DNA of 64,000 nucleotides from Chitinophaga filiformis (GTDB taxonomy: Bacteria > Bacteroidota > Bacteroidia > Chitinophagales > Chitinophagaceae), in assembly GCF_900102545.1 (NCBI RefSeq), contig NZ_FNBN01000002.1, positions 966,264 through 1,030,263 on the forward strand. The letters run 5' to 3'. The position numbers and the translations under genes were made by a program. Positions 55,012 through 63,601 of the stretch are shown here, piece after piece (the stretch's first letter is position 1; each line of letters starts with the position of its first letter). Under the pieces are notes generated by a model that did no database searches, was not told where the DNA came from, and was given only the letters and a program-made list of their open reading frames with translations.

Positions 55012-55677
55012 ATGAAAAAGCCCGGATGCATCATATTTGACTGTGATGGAGTATTGGTAGACAGTGAAGTGATAGGTGTAAAAGTATTGCTCGATATGGC
55101 ATCTCAGTATGGCGTTACCATGGACCTTCAGGAAGCTGTGGAGGAATTCAGCGGCATCCGTTTAAAGGAGGGTATCAAGATGCTGCAGCAGAAGGCCAGC
55201 AGTCCTTTTCCGGAAGACTTTGAACAGGCCTTCCGTGCCCGCTCCTATGAGATCTTTAAAACAGAGATGCGCGCGGTAAACGGCATTAAAGAAGTCCTCG
55301 ATAGCCTGGCGATTCCATTTTGTGTAGCGTCCAGCGGACCAATAGAAAAAATGAAACTGAACCTGACCATTACAGGGCTGATATCTTACTTTGAAAAAGG
55401 CAACCGGATGTTCAGTGGTTACGAGATCAACAGCTGGAAACCTGACCCCGGTATTTTCCTGCATGCAGCCGAAGTAATGGGCTTTTCTCCTGCTGAATGC
55501 GTCGTGATCGAAGACAGCAAAGCGGGAGTTATTGCCGCACATAGAGGAGGCTTCCGGGTATTGGGATATGCAAAACCTTTCAACGGTGACGAGCTCAGAA
55601 AGGAAGGCGCCACTGTTTTCTATGCGATGAAAGAACTGCCCTCCCTTCTTTCGCTTAATGATACTGAACATCTTTAA
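55012..55677 (+). CDS. HAD-family phosphatase (YieH/beta-phosphoglucomutase-like)
   Basis: 221 aa. DxD nucleophile motif IIFDCDGVLVDSEVIGVKVL, cap domain, Ser/Thr motif FCVASSGPIEKMKLNL, Lys motif SWKPDPGIFLHAAEVMGFSP and motif IV VVIEDSKAGVIAAHRGGF. Hydrolyses small phosphate esters such as sugar phosphates in the cytosol. The close spacing to the MFS gene implies a two-gene operon. Confidence 0.93.
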   Translation: MKKPGCIIFDCDGVLVDSEVIGVKVLLDMASQYGVTMDLQEAVEEFSGIRLKEGIKMLQQKASSPFPEDFEQAFRARSYEIFKTEMRAVNGIKEVLDSLAIPFCVASSGPIEKMKLNLTITGLISYFEKGNRMFSGYEINSWKPDPGIFLHAAEVMGFSPAECVVIEDSKAGVIAAHRGGFRVLGYAKPFNGDELRKEGATVFYAMKELPSLLSLNDTEHL

Positions 55678-55902
55678 CGCTTCATTATCCTTCCTGTTTT
55701 TTACCCACCAGCTTACAGGCATATGGATTGATATACTGACCAGAAGATTTCTCTTTTAGTCAAAATGACCGTATGTATAGCTAGAAAACGTCGATGGCGT
55801 TTCCGGAAAACCCCGTACTACCCGGCAATCCGTAAAACGCCTGCAGTAACAGACATACCGTTGTGGAATAGTCTTTGGATCTGTTTAACTCAATACAGCA
55901 AT

Positions 55903-56055
55903 ATGGGAAGATCAGACAGACTGGAGGAAATATCATGGGATGAATTCTTCGCAAAATTTGAAGAGAGCGAACTGGCTTTTCTCTATCAGGATAAAAAAAC
56001 AGACGGTGAAACCAGTTACTTTAATAAACTTGTAAGCAGGCACGAGAAACAATAA
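55903..56055 (+). CDS. Small conserved protein of 50 residues
   Basis: The conserved part (RLEEISWDEFFAKFEESELA, FLYQDKKTDGETSYFNKLVS) starts at the ATG at 55903; a longer frame from 55765 has no recognisable pattern. Very small acidic proteins with WDEFFxKFxExxLxFLYQDK occur across Bacteroidota with unknown function. It is followed by a terminator. Confidence 0.7.
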   Translation: MGRSDRLEEISWDEFFAKFEESELAFLYQDKKTDGETSYFNKLVSRHEKQ

Positions 56056-56086
56056 TTACAATTTCTGCTGTGTATCGTTGTGGAAT

Positions 56087-56113
56087 GCTCCCGCTCTATT
56101 GCGGGAGCTTTTT
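56087..56113 (+). terminator. Rho-independent terminator of the small 50-aa gene
   Basis: Perfect GCTCCCGC/GCGGGAGC stem with a 6-base loop and T-run. It excludes the longer frame starting at 56078 as the true start of the next gene. Confidence 0.9.
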
Positions 56114-56137
56114 ATGGTTAAAAAAATCGGGGCTGTT

Positions 56138-56833
56138 ATGGATGCACAATCAATACATTTTAACGACTGGCAAAGAATACTCTTTGGGAATGCACCTGCA
56201 ATTTTCCTTGTTGAAGTATTGATCAGGGCAATATGTACCTATGCCGTATTGCTGATTGTTATCAGATTGCTGGGGAAACGAATGAGTGGTCAGCTTACTA
56301 TTACTGAAATGGCCGTTATGCTGACACTTGGTGCAATCATCTCTGTACCGATGCAAATGCCTGAACGGGGCATATTACATGGCGTTGTGATGTTGTTCTT
56401 TGTACTTGCGTTTCAACGGGGACTCACCTGGTTCATTTTCAAAAGTCAGAAAGTAGAAGCATTAACGCAGGGACATATTATCCTGCTTGTAAAAGATGGC
56501 GTTCTTCAATTGCGTGAACTCGGAAAGGTGAATATGTCGAGGGAGCAACTTTTTGCCATACTACGAAGCGAAGGCATTTACCAACTGGGGGAGGTGAAAC
56601 GTGTATACCAGGAAGCCAATGGCAGCTTTAGTATCTACGTAAACCAACCAGCCCGTCCTGGTTACAGTATTGTTCCGCAGATGGACCATCAGCTGCAGCA
56701 TGATATCCAACAGCCTGTGGGCGATGATCTGTTTGCATGCAGGAATTGCGGTAATGTGGCGAAAAAGAGTACACAGGAAGCCTGCTCACAATGCGGGCAC
56801 CTGGATTGGGAAAATGCGGTTCAACAAAAGTAA
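56138..56833 (+). CDS. DUF421 (YetF-like) membrane protein with zinc ribbon, copy 1
   Basis: 231 aa from the ATG at 56138; ATG at 56114 lies against the terminator. Three membrane helices at residues about 20-110 (FLVEVLIRAICTYAVLLIVI, AVMLTLGAIISVPMQMPERG), then the DUF421 cytosolic domain (LLVKDGVLQLRELGKVNMSR, GIYQLGEVKRVYQEANGSFS). The last 45 residues carry CRNCGNVAKKSTQEACSQCG, a four-Cys zinc ribbon that plain YetF proteins lack. YetF-type proteins act in the membrane of Bacillus spores and cells. Followed after 2 bp by its paralogue. Confidence 0.88.
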   Translation: MDAQSIHFNDWQRILFGNAPAIFLVEVLIRAICTYAVLLIVIRLLGKRMSGQLTITEMAVMLTLGAIISVPMQMPERGILHGVVMLFFVLAFQRGLTWFIFKSQKVEALTQGHIILLVKDGVLQLRELGKVNMSREQLFAILRSEGIYQLGEVKRVYQEANGSFSIYVNQPARPGYSIVPQMDHQLQHDIQQPVGDDLFACRNCGNVAKKSTQEACSQCGHLDWENAVQQK

Positions 56834-56835
56834 AA

Positions 56836-57516
56836 ATGGAAAAGTCAGAGATTCACATCAGTGATATAGGTCGTATTCTGGCAGGCGACACACCTGCTGA
56901 ATTCTTTATTGAGATTATCATCAGGGGGATTATTGTCTATCTTATTCTCATGGGCGCTTTACGGCTGATGGGAAAACGTATGGCAACAAGGCTTAACAGA
57001 AATGAGCTGGCTGCGATATCCACGCTGGCTGCTGCAATTGGTATTCCTTTATTTACGCCTGACAGAGGCGTGCTACCCGGGTTTATTATAGGTGGCATTG
57101 TTGTACTGGTACAGCGTATGGTTGCTTATCTCGGGAGAAAGAATGAACGCATTGAACGGCTTACGCAGGGCAAGATCAGTACATTGATCCACGACGGTTG
57201 CTTACAGATGAAAGAAATGAAGAAAACACGCATTACAAGGGAACAACTGTTCGCACAACTCCGGGTCCAGAAGATCATACATCTGGGAGAAGTAAAGCGC
57301 GTTTTCATGGAGGCAAATGGTGCATTTACCATTATCAGGAATCCGAAGAAACAACCCGGTCTGAGTGTGCTTCCTTCATTTGATAATGAATTCCTCGAAG
57401 AGCAGGATGCTGCGGGAGAAATCACCCTTTGCAGTTATTGCGGAGATGATGCATCGCCCGGTCAGGCCAGCTGCAGCAACTGCGGACGAAGTGAGACAAC
57501 CCACGCGGTCAGGTAA
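56836..57516 (+). CDS. DUF421 (YetF-like) membrane protein with zinc ribbon, copy 2
   Basis: 226 aa from the ATG at 56836. Same layout as the gene before: membrane helices (FIEIIIRGIIVYLILMGALR, ELAAISTLAAAIGIPLFTPD), cytosolic DUF421 domain (LIHDGCLQMKEMKKTRITRE, KIIHLGEVKRVFMEANGAFT) and a C-terminal four-Cys ribbon, CSYCGDDASPGQASCSNCGR. The copies are about half identical, so they are probably the two halves of a heteromer. Co-transcribed as a pair, ending at a long hairpin. Confidence 0.88.
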   Translation: MEKSEIHISDIGRILAGDTPAEFFIEIIIRGIIVYLILMGALRLMGKRMATRLNRNELAAISTLAAAIGIPLFTPDRGVLPGFIIGGIVVLVQRMVAYLGRKNERIERLTQGKISTLIHDGCLQMKEMKKTRITREQLFAQLRVQKIIHLGEVKRVFMEANGAFTIIRNPKKQPGLSVLPSFDNEFLEEQDAAGEITLCSYCGDDASPGQASCSNCGRSETTHAVR

Positions 57517-57570
57517 TTCGTGTACACAAGGAAACACTTCTATGTAAATACTTCCCCCTGACGCACATAA

Positions 57571-57617
57571 AAATGTCTGAATACACCGGTGCATAAGCTC
57601 CTCGTATTCAGACATTT
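57571..57617. terminator. Bidirectional terminator
   Basis: AAATGTCTGAATAC pairs perfectly with GTATTCAGACATTT around a 19-base loop. A T-rich run follows on the plus strand and an A-run precedes it, serving both convergent units. Confidence 0.8.
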
Positions 57618-57635
57618 CTTTTTCTCCACGGCTTA

Positions 57636-57875
57636 TCAATCATGCCCTTCCACCTTAACAATTTTGTTGTAGATACCCATCAGCAGGAATGGAGCAGCCC
57701 ATTGCCCGATAAATAAACTGATATGTTTCTGTCTCAGGCACTGCAAAGCCAGGGAAACTCCCATAGCGCCTACCGCTGCCCATAAATAAGTGTCCGAAGG
57801 CAGTTTTGCCGTCTGTTTTTCTATTGCCCTTGCAACTGGTCCTTCTTCATGGCCCTGGTTGAGTATAGAATTCAT
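57636..57875 (-). CDS. Small membrane protein of unknown function
   Basis: 79 aa from the ATG at 57875 (MNSILNQGHEEGPVARAIEK). Two membrane segments (YLWAAVGAMGVSLALQCLRQ and SLFIGQWAAPFLLMGIYNKI) separated by a short basic loop. Similar small proteins occur in Bacteroidota without assigned function. It faces the DUF421 pair and is divergent from a DUF4142 lipoprotein. Confidence 0.75.
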   Translation of the reverse strand: MNSILNQGHEEGPVARAIEKQTAKLPSDTYLWAAVGAMGVSLALQCLRQKHISLFIGQWAAPFLLMGIYNKIVKVEGHD

Positions 57876-57987
57876 AACACATGTTTTTAAGTGATACAAT
57901 ATGATTCATTACGTTATTAAGGCTATAAAACTATGCCAGTGGCAGGTGGTACCTTTTTTGTCGCTCAATTAGCATAAATCGTCTCAT

Positions 57988-58596
57988 ATGAAAAACATCA
58001 GCTTAACATTGATCATATCCGCCATACTCATCTATGGCTGTAAGGATAATAACACGAAAAGCCAGCAGGAAGCCAGCAAAGACAGCGCTAATGCCATGAC
58101 CGAGAGCATGGATGATATCAGTAATGCCTCTGTCGATTTTGCTACTGCTGCTGCCAGCAGTAACCTGAAAGAGATAGCACTAGGGAAATTAGCGCTTAAA
58201 AAAGCCAATTACGGCCGCTTAAAGGAATTTGCGCAGAAGATGATAGATACACATACAAAGGCAAACCAGGACCTCCAAACGGCCTGTTATACAGCGGGCG
58301 TTACACTACCCGCCAGTCTTTCAAAATCAGACCAGGAAGAAGTAGATAAAATGGCAGGCAAAGACGAAAAAGCTTTTGACCGGGCCTATATCAAAAAGAT
58401 GGTTGGCGAACAGCAGAAAGCTATGGAAAGGATGGATAATGCCGCAGCTACTATGAAAGATACTTCCCTGCGGAATTATGCGAAGAAAACACTGCCTGCA
58501 ATAAAAGCAAACCTCGAGGATGCAAGAACCGTCCTCGAAGATGTGCGTAAACGATACGATCCCACTCAGTGGGATGACGTGGATTCTTACCAATGA
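57988..58596 (+). CDS. DUF4142 lipoprotein
   Basis: 202 aa. Lipoprotein leader MKNISLTLIISAILIYGCKD. The four-helix ferritin-like DUF4142 domain follows: FATAAASSNLKEIALGKLAL, LKEFAQKMIDTHTKANQDLQ, and a C-terminal helix KKTLPAIKANLEDARTVLED. Periplasmic or outer-membrane inner leaflet; DUF4142 proteins are linked to envelope stress but their reaction is unknown. It meets the next minus-strand gene stop to stop. Confidence 0.88.
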   Translation: MKNISLTLIISAILIYGCKDNNTKSQQEASKDSANAMTESMDDISNASVDFATAAASSNLKEIALGKLALKKANYGRLKEFAQKMIDTHTKANQDLQTACYTAGVTLPASLSKSDQEEVDKMAGKDEKAFDRAYIKKMVGEQQKAMERMDNAAATMKDTSLRNYAKKTLPAIKANLEDARTVLEDVRKRYDPTQWDDVDSYQ

Positions 58597-58986
58597 TCAT
58601 TTTTCAGGGTATTTCTCCTTCCATTGCGCTAACAGCTGCTCCGCATGATCGGGATCAAGCTTACGGATAATAAAATCGAGTTTTTCCTCTTTCCGGTCAT
58701 CGCCTTCCTTCGACTGTGGAGATCCGCAGTACCATAGGAATGCGAGGCCAGCCACCTGCCATATCAGTTGCAGGAATTCTGATTGCCAGTTCTCCATAGT
58801 ATCCCTCATCATTTCCTTTATGTAGTCACTCGTAATAATTGGCTGTCCATGCTGTATTTGTTCCTGTACAAATACCTCCCAGCCAAAATACCAGTGCAGC
58901 ACTACTGAAATGGTGAAGAATAACAATGTGACCCATACATAGCCTTTTCTTTTGAAAGTCGAATACTTGTTTGTACCTGTAGTCAT
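58597..58986 (-). CDS. DUF6766-like membrane protein
   Basis: 129 aa. A short basic N terminus, membrane segment VTLLFFTISVVLHWYFGWEV, a periplasmic loop and a second segment FLQLIWQVAGLAFLWYCGSP, then a basic/acidic tail. I associate the pattern HWYFGWEVFVQEQ... and LQLIWQVAGLAFLWYxGSPQS with DUF6766. Function unknown. Confidence 0.75.
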   Translation of the reverse strand: MTTGTNKYSTFKRKGYVWVTLLFFTISVVLHWYFGWEVFVQEQIQHGQPIITSDYIKEMMRDTMENWQSEFLQLIWQVAGLAFLWYCGSPQSKEGDDRKEEKLDFIIRKLDPDHAEQLLAQWKEKYPEK

Positions 58987-59003
58987 AACGCACTTTTTTA
59001 GGG

Positions 59004-59963
59004 TTACTGAATATGAGGCAATACCTTCTCACCAAAATCCTTGATAAAAATCTCCTGCTGACGATTGACATTATGGAGAATAATACGGTCAATTCCCATT
59101 TGAACATACTGCCTGATCATCGCAATACACTTCTCAGGATCGGCGGTGATCAGCATTTTACCTGCAACGTCTTCCCGTCTCACATAGGCGGCAGCGCTAT
59201 CAAACTGTGCAGGTCTGCTTAGTTCATTCAGCACTTCAGGAGCAAATAAATTTGTGCGCCACTGGTCGAAAGCTGCATCCGTGGCTTCAGCCTCTGACCT
59301 CGCATATGAGAATGCGACCTGTACACAGACCGGCTTTCCTACTCCCCCGCCTTCCCGAAAAACATCAATGATCCGTTGTAACTGCTCTGTTGTTGTAGCC
59401 ACGGTGATCAATCCATCAGCCCATGCCCCCGCCCACCCTGCTGTTGCTTCGGAAAGAGCAGCAGCCATTATTGACGGTATGGCTGCAGGCAGGGAATATA
59501 ATTTTGCTTCCTTTACCCTGACAAGGCCATTATGTGTAACGGTTTCACCATGTAAAAGGCGACGTATCACCTCTACACTTTCCCGCAGGCGTGCATTCCT
59601 CTCCTCCTTCTGTGGCCAGACATCGCCGGTAATATTCTCGTTAAGTGCCTCACCACTGCCCAGCTCTATGGAGAACCTGCGGGGAAACATCTCGGCGAGG
59701 GTTGCCACCGCCTGTGCAACGATCGCAGGATGATATCTTTGCCCAGGTGCACACACCATACTAAAAGGCAAAGTGGTAGCCTGCATAGCAGCGCCTATCC
59801 ATGAAAAGGAGAAGCCACTCTGTCCCTGCCTTTCACTCCATGGATGAAAATGATCTGAAGAGTGAATGGCTTGAAATCCTGCCTGCTCTGCCGCTATGGC
59901 ATACCTTAGCAATGCAGAGGGAGGATGTTGTTCGTGCGACGCATGATAGGCGATAACTGACAT
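59004..59963 (-). CDS. LLM-class flavin oxidoreductase, TIGR03885 type
   Basis: 319 aa. Luciferase-like TIM barrel: SVIAYHASHEQHPPSALLRY, GFQAIHSSDHFHPWSERQGQ, SGFSFSWIGAAMQATTLPFS and SIELGSGEALNENITGDVWP. This fits the non-F420 flavinoid oxidoreductase family TIGR03885, probably FMN-dependent. Substrate unknown. It begins 42 bp after the 83-aa gene on the same strand and may be co-transcribed with it and the DUF6766-like gene. Confidence 0.88.
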   Translation of the reverse strand: MSVIAYHASHEQHPPSALLRYAIAAEQAGFQAIHSSDHFHPWSERQGQSGFSFSWIGAAMQATTLPFSMVCAPGQRYHPAIVAQAVATLAEMFPRRFSIELGSGEALNENITGDVWPQKEERNARLRESVEVIRRLLHGETVTHNGLVRVKEAKLYSLPAAIPSIMAAALSEATAGWAGAWADGLITVATTTEQLQRIIDVFREGGGVGKPVCVQVAFSYARSEAEATDAAFDQWRTNLFAPEVLNELSRPAQFDSAAAYVRREDVAGKMLITADPEKCIAMIRQYVQMGIDRIILHNVNRQQEIFIKDFGEKVLPHIQ

Positions 59964-60005
59964 GTAAAGACTAATACCATCTCCGTACCAAACTCACCCT
60001 ATACT

Positions 60006-60257
60006 TCATGTAGCTTTACCTTTCAGCTCCCAATGATCTTTAATGCGGTTACCTTCCCGATCATATTTCAGGGTCCGTGCATAACGTTCTCCCCGCACGT
60101 TACCATTATCGGTCCTTTTTCCTATAAACAATAGTATCGGATTCCCTGCCTCATCTGTTTTAAAAGAGAGATCATATCCTTTGAACTCCATATCTACCAT
60201 TGTGGAAGGGGCATATTGCTGGGATAGTTTTTTTACAAGTGGTTCACTGAGCTTCAT
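60006..60257 (-). CDS. Small conserved hypothetical protein
   Basis: 83 aa without signal or membrane segment. VDMEFKGYDLSFKTDEAGNP followed by ILLFIGKRTDNGNVRGERYA forms a beta-rich domain that I know only as a Bacteroidota conserved hypothetical. Lies between the phosphopantetheinyl transferase operon and the flavin oxidoreductase, 40 bp from each, and could belong to either transcript. Confidence 0.7.
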   Translation of the reverse strand: MKLSEPLVKKLSQQYAPSTMVDMEFKGYDLSFKTDEAGNPILLFIGKRTDNGNVRGERYARTLKYDREGNRIKDHWELKGKAT

Positions 60258-60297
60258 ACGTTAAACCTTTACATTATTCAGCTCAAAAACTACACCT

Positions 60298-60837
60298 TTA
60301 AAGGATCGCTTTCTTTTGTACCCATCCTACGTACTTACCATGATGACTAATAGAAACAGGGACAGGGGAATAAGTGCAACAATTCACGAGGTAGGGTATG
60401 CCATCCTGGTTTTTGATCAGGCTTTTATCTGAAAAGAGATGTACGGGTAAACTGCTTCCTGTATAGATATCAAGATGATCGAGGAAAATGTTGTGAGAGA
60501 CTGCGACGGTGTGAATACAGCTGTCATTACGATGACTGATAAAGGAATAGGTACGGGCTTCATATGATATACTGCCACAGGCAGCGCCTTCCTTATCACC
60601 TGACAATGTACAGCTGAACTTTGCGGGGTTATATATTCTGACGTTCGTAATGCGGTTAACGATTTTGTAAGCAGCTTCTTTACAGCTCCAGAGCAGCCAT
60701 ACCATATCTGATGGTATGGGCGCCTGACAGATCATCTCCTGCTCGGTAGCTGTAAAGATCTTGCTGAGGTATCCTTTTCTCTGCCAGTTACTTTCCCGGC
60801 ATGCAAGGTGGAGATCTATGATATCGTTGCCGATCAT
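60298..60837 (-). CDS. 4'-phosphopantetheinyl transferase
   Basis: 179 aa. MIGNDIIDLHLACRESNWQR supplies the Mg-binding Asp region and WSCKEAAYKIVNRITNVRIY the WxxKEAxxK catalytic motif, as in AcpS/Sfp-type transferases. It attaches the phosphopantetheine arm from CoA to the Ser of carrier proteins. The start overlaps the end of the acyl carrier protein gene by 4 bases, so that carrier is almost surely its partner. Last gene of the polyketide/fatty-acid operon. Confidence 0.9.
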   Translation of the reverse strand: MIGNDIIDLHLACRESNWQRKGYLSKIFTATEQEMICQAPIPSDMVWLLWSCKEAAYKIVNRITNVRIYNPAKFSCTLSGDKEGAACGSISYEARTYSFISHRNDSCIHTVAVSHNIFLDHLDIYTGSSLPVHLFSDKSLIKNQDGIPYLVNCCTYSPVPVSISHHGKYVGWVQKKAIL

Positions 60838-61088
60838 TGCGCGCCTAATTTGGCTTCTATGATCTCTATTGCTGATTTTACATTCAGCATACGCTCCATT
60901 GATTCATTGTCGATCACAATATTGAATTGTTCCTCAACGTCCAGAACCACGTCTACAAGGTTGGCGGAGTTGATCTTAAGATCATTGACGAAATCGGTGT
61001 TTTCGTTAATGTTCAACAACGCCTCCTCATTCTTCGCATAGGGTTTTACGATCTCTTTTAATTGTGTTATCAGCGTTTCTTTATCCAT
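60834..61088 (-). CDS. Acyl carrier protein
   Basis: 84 aa, acidic, four-helix. The phosphopantetheine Ser is in FVNDLKINSANLVDVVLDVE; the usual DSL around the Ser reads NSA here, a divergent attachment site. The recognition helix VDVVLDVEEQFNIVIDNESM is normal. It lies 5 bp after the ketosynthase and overlaps the transferase, so it is a dedicated carrier of this operon rather than the housekeeping AcpP. Confidence 0.93.
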   Translation of the reverse strand: MDKETLITQLKEIVKPYAKNEEALLNINENTDFVNDLKINSANLVDVVLDVEEQFNIVIDNESMERMLNVKSAIEIIEAKLGAQ

Positions 61089-61093
61089 TGGTT

Positions 61094-62365
61094 TTATTTA
61101 TACTTCTTTAATATCACGCAGGCATTTACGTCTCCAAAGCCGAAACTGGCTTTCGCGATCAAATTTAATTCTTTATAAACCAACTGTTGAGGTATTTTTT
61201 CAGGATCAATGATGGCTGCTATGTCGGGGTGCAGGTCTTCACAATTGATGTTAGGGAACAGGAATCCTTCGTATAGTTGTAGTACGGCAGCTACCAGTTC
61301 TATACTGCCGGAAGCACTGAGGCAGTGCCCGATCATACATTTCAGGGCGTTCATATAGGGAAAGTCCTTTCCTCTTCTTCCCAGTGCTGTGCTCCAGTTC
61401 CCGATTTCCAGTGCATCCTTCCCCGTAGCTGTCAGGTGTCCGTTAATAGCGTCTATCTCCTGTGGCTCTACGCCGGCGGCTTTAATAGCCTCGCGGATAC
61501 AGCGCTGTACGGCTATACTATTGGGTGCAGTCATGGACCCGTCGCCTCTTTGTGCACCGGAGTTGACATGTCCGCCGAGAACCTCCGCATAAATGGGCGC
61601 CCCACGTTCCAGTGCACTGTCCAGCGATTCCAGCACCAATGCTCCGGCGCCGCTGCCTGGCACAAAGCCACTGGCGGAAGCGCTCATAGGACGGGAACCC
61701 GCTGCAGGATGATCGTTGTGTTTAAAAGTGCAGACCCTTAATGCATCGAAACCACCCCATATATAAGGGCCGGCATCGCTGGTACTACCTGCCAGCATTC
61801 GTTTTGCATGGCCGTTACGGATACGTTCATAAGCCATCAGCACACTTTCCGCCCCGGTCGCGCAGGCAGATGAATTGGTGGTCACCTGGTTGGCCAGGGC
61901 CAGCTTGCCTCCCAGCCAGGCACTGATACCGCTGGCCATGGTTTGTGGTACTACGGTGCTACCCAGCCGGCGTACCTGCAAATCATCCACTTTATAGATC
62001 GCTTCTCTTAATTTATCCAATCCTGAAGACCCAGCACCGAAGATGGTACCGCTATCCCAGTCAGGCTCCAGGTCAGCGCCTACAGGGAGTTGTGCGTCCT
62101 TCCATGCATCTATGCCGGCAATCAGTCCGTAAAGGATACCGCTGCTATTAAAATTCCTCAGTTCGAGGGCATCCAGGTATTGTAGCTGCAATATTTCCGA
62201 TACTTCAGGCTTCCCTGCTATCTGGCAGGAAAACTGCAGTGATGCCAGTTCCGGATCATACCGGATACCGGAGGTACCTGCTTTGATTGCATCTGTAAAA
62301 GCGGGAATGCCAACGCCATTTGGAGCGGCTACTCCCAGACCTGTCACAACAACTCTTTTATTCAT
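61094..62365 (-). CDS. Beta-ketoacyl-ACP synthase, FabF/KAS II-like
   Basis: 423 aa thiolase-fold condensing enzyme. VVTGLGVAAPNGVGIPAFTD at the N terminus, active-site Cys in VTTNSSACATGAESVLMAYE, first His in NGHLTATGKDALEIGNWSTA (where FabF has HGTGTxxGD), second His in KCMIGHCLSASGSIELVAAV. Extends ACP-bound acyl chains with malonyl-ACP. The changed first His loop (GHLTATG) sets it apart from the housekeeping enzyme. It overlaps the dehydratase gene by 8 bases. Confidence 0.93.
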   Translation of the reverse strand: MNKRVVVTGLGVAAPNGVGIPAFTDAIKAGTSGIRYDPELASLQFSCQIAGKPEVSEILQLQYLDALELRNFNSSGILYGLIAGIDAWKDAQLPVGADLEPDWDSGTIFGAGSSGLDKLREAIYKVDDLQVRRLGSTVVPQTMASGISAWLGGKLALANQVTTNSSACATGAESVLMAYERIRNGHAKRMLAGSTSDAGPYIWGGFDALRVCTFKHNDHPAAGSRPMSASASGFVPGSGAGALVLESLDSALERGAPIYAEVLGGHVNSGAQRGDGSMTAPNSIAVQRCIREAIKAAGVEPQEIDAINGHLTATGKDALEIGNWSTALGRRGKDFPYMNALKCMIGHCLSASGSIELVAAVLQLYEGFLFPNINCEDLHPDIAAIIDPEKIPQQLVYKELNLIAKASFGFGDVNACVILKKYK

Positions 62366-62804
62366 GTGGTTTGCTAATGATCATTCCGGCAATAGTGCCA
62401 CTGCACACGTCCTGCTGTGCTTCGTTTTTCAGTGTGACCCTGCACTTTAACTTTCCGAAACGGAAATATACCTTTTCTGCATAGACAGTTACTTTCTCTC
62501 CGGGAAAAACCGGGCGTAGAAATTCTATTTCTGTGGATGTCAGCCCGAAGGTCATATTTTCCGCCAACACTTCATCGCCCAGCAGATAGATGCCCAGGCA
62601 GACCAGGCCTGTCTGTGCCATTACTTCCGTCAGCAGTACCCCGGGCGTAACAGGATATCCTTTGAAATGGCCCTTGTAACAGTCCATATCTTCCCTGAAG
62701 GTAAAGTGTCCCTGTACTTTGTCACTGTCAATGTGGTCCAGTCCATCTACAAAGAGAAAGGGTGGCGCAAAGGGTAATTTCTGCAGAATGTCTTGTGTTG
62801 TCAT
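62358..62804 (-). CDS. 3-hydroxyacyl-ACP dehydratase, FabZ-like
   Basis: 148 aa hot-dog fold. The FabZ motif is complete: KGHFKGYPVTPGVLLTEVMA, with His and Glu as the catalytic pair, then YLLGDEVLAENMTFGLTSTE and FLRPVFPGEKVTVYAEKV. Dehydrates 3-hydroxyacyl-ACP to trans-2-enoyl-ACP. It overlaps the SDR gene by 4 and the ketosynthase gene by 8 bases. Confidence 0.92.
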   Translation of the reverse strand: MTTQDILQKLPFAPPFLFVDGLDHIDSDKVQGHFTFREDMDCYKGHFKGYPVTPGVLLTEVMAQTGLVCLGIYLLGDEVLAENMTFGLTSTEIEFLRPVFPGEKVTVYAEKVYFRFGKLKCRVTLKNEAQQDVCSGTIAGMIISKPHE

Positions 62805-63601
62805 GCCTGACTGATGTGTTCACCTCCATTCACCGGGATCACGGCCCCATTGATCCATGCAGCTTCGTCTTTGCATAAAAGATAAACGACATTAGCTACA
62901 TCTTCAGGGGTGGTGAGGCGTTGAAAAGGGTTACGCTGTTTTGTATATGTGATAATGTCTTCACTGCCGGGAATCAGTTGCATGGAACGGGTTGCTGTTA
63001 CACCGGCCTGTATACAGTTAGCCCTGATACCCAGTGGTGCAAATTCCAGGGCTATATGGCGACTAATCGATTCCAGGGCGGCTTTGGCTGCTGCTACGGC
63101 GCCATAGTGTTTCCATGCCTTGCTACTGCCTTCGCTGGTAAAAGAGAGCACTCTGGCGTCGGGTGCAAAGAGTTGTTGCTGTACCATGTCCTGTGTCCAG
63201 TCGTACAGACTAATGGCCATATTGTCAAGGGTCATGCGGAAGTCGTCGGTACTCAGCCTGGCCTTGTCACTGTTCATTGCTTTGAGGTTACCTTTGGCAA
63301 TGCTATGTATGAGCGTTCTGACGCGGCCCTTCTCCCCCATGGCTAATTTTAAGGCCGCCAGTACTTCCCCGCGTTTAGCTGCATTGATGGCATCTGCATT
63401 GAATGTGAGCACCTGTACACCGGAGGCCCTGATAGCATCAAAATCGTTGTTGATACGCTCGATGTCTACCCGCGTGTCCCTGTGTATGATACAGCTATTC
63501 ATGCCATGCATTGCAAGCTTACGGGCGGCTGCAAGTCCTAAGCCACTGCTGCCGCCAAGTATCACTGCCCAGTAATGATGTGATGCAAATTCTTTTACCA
63601 T
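62801..63601 (-). CDS. Enoyl-ACP reductase-like SDR
   Basis: 266 aa. YWAVILGGSSGLGLAAARKL is the cofactor motif. RTLIHSIAKGNLKAMNSDK, HYGAVAAAKAALESISRHIA (Tyr-x6-Lys) and LEFAPLGIRANCIQAGVTAT match FabI/FabL-type enoyl reductases more than FabG ketoreductases, for which the Tyr-x3-Lys spacing would be expected. It would saturate the enoyl-ACP made by the FabZ-like enzyme. A ketoreductase for the same cycle is not visible in the window. Overlaps the polyketide synthase end by 7 bases. Confidence 0.87.
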   Translation of the reverse strand: MVKEFASHHYWAVILGGSSGLGLAAARKLAMHGMNSCIIHRDTRVDIERINNDFDAIRASGVQVLTFNADAINAAKRGEVLAALKLAMGEKGRVRTLIHSIAKGNLKAMNSDKARLSTDDFRMTLDNMAISLYDWTQDMVQQQLFAPDARVLSFTSEGSSKAWKHYGAVAAAKAALESISRHIALEFAPLGIRANCIQAGVTATRSMQLIPGSEDIITYTKQRNPFQRLTTPEDVANVVYLLCKDEAAWINGAVIPVNGGEHISQA

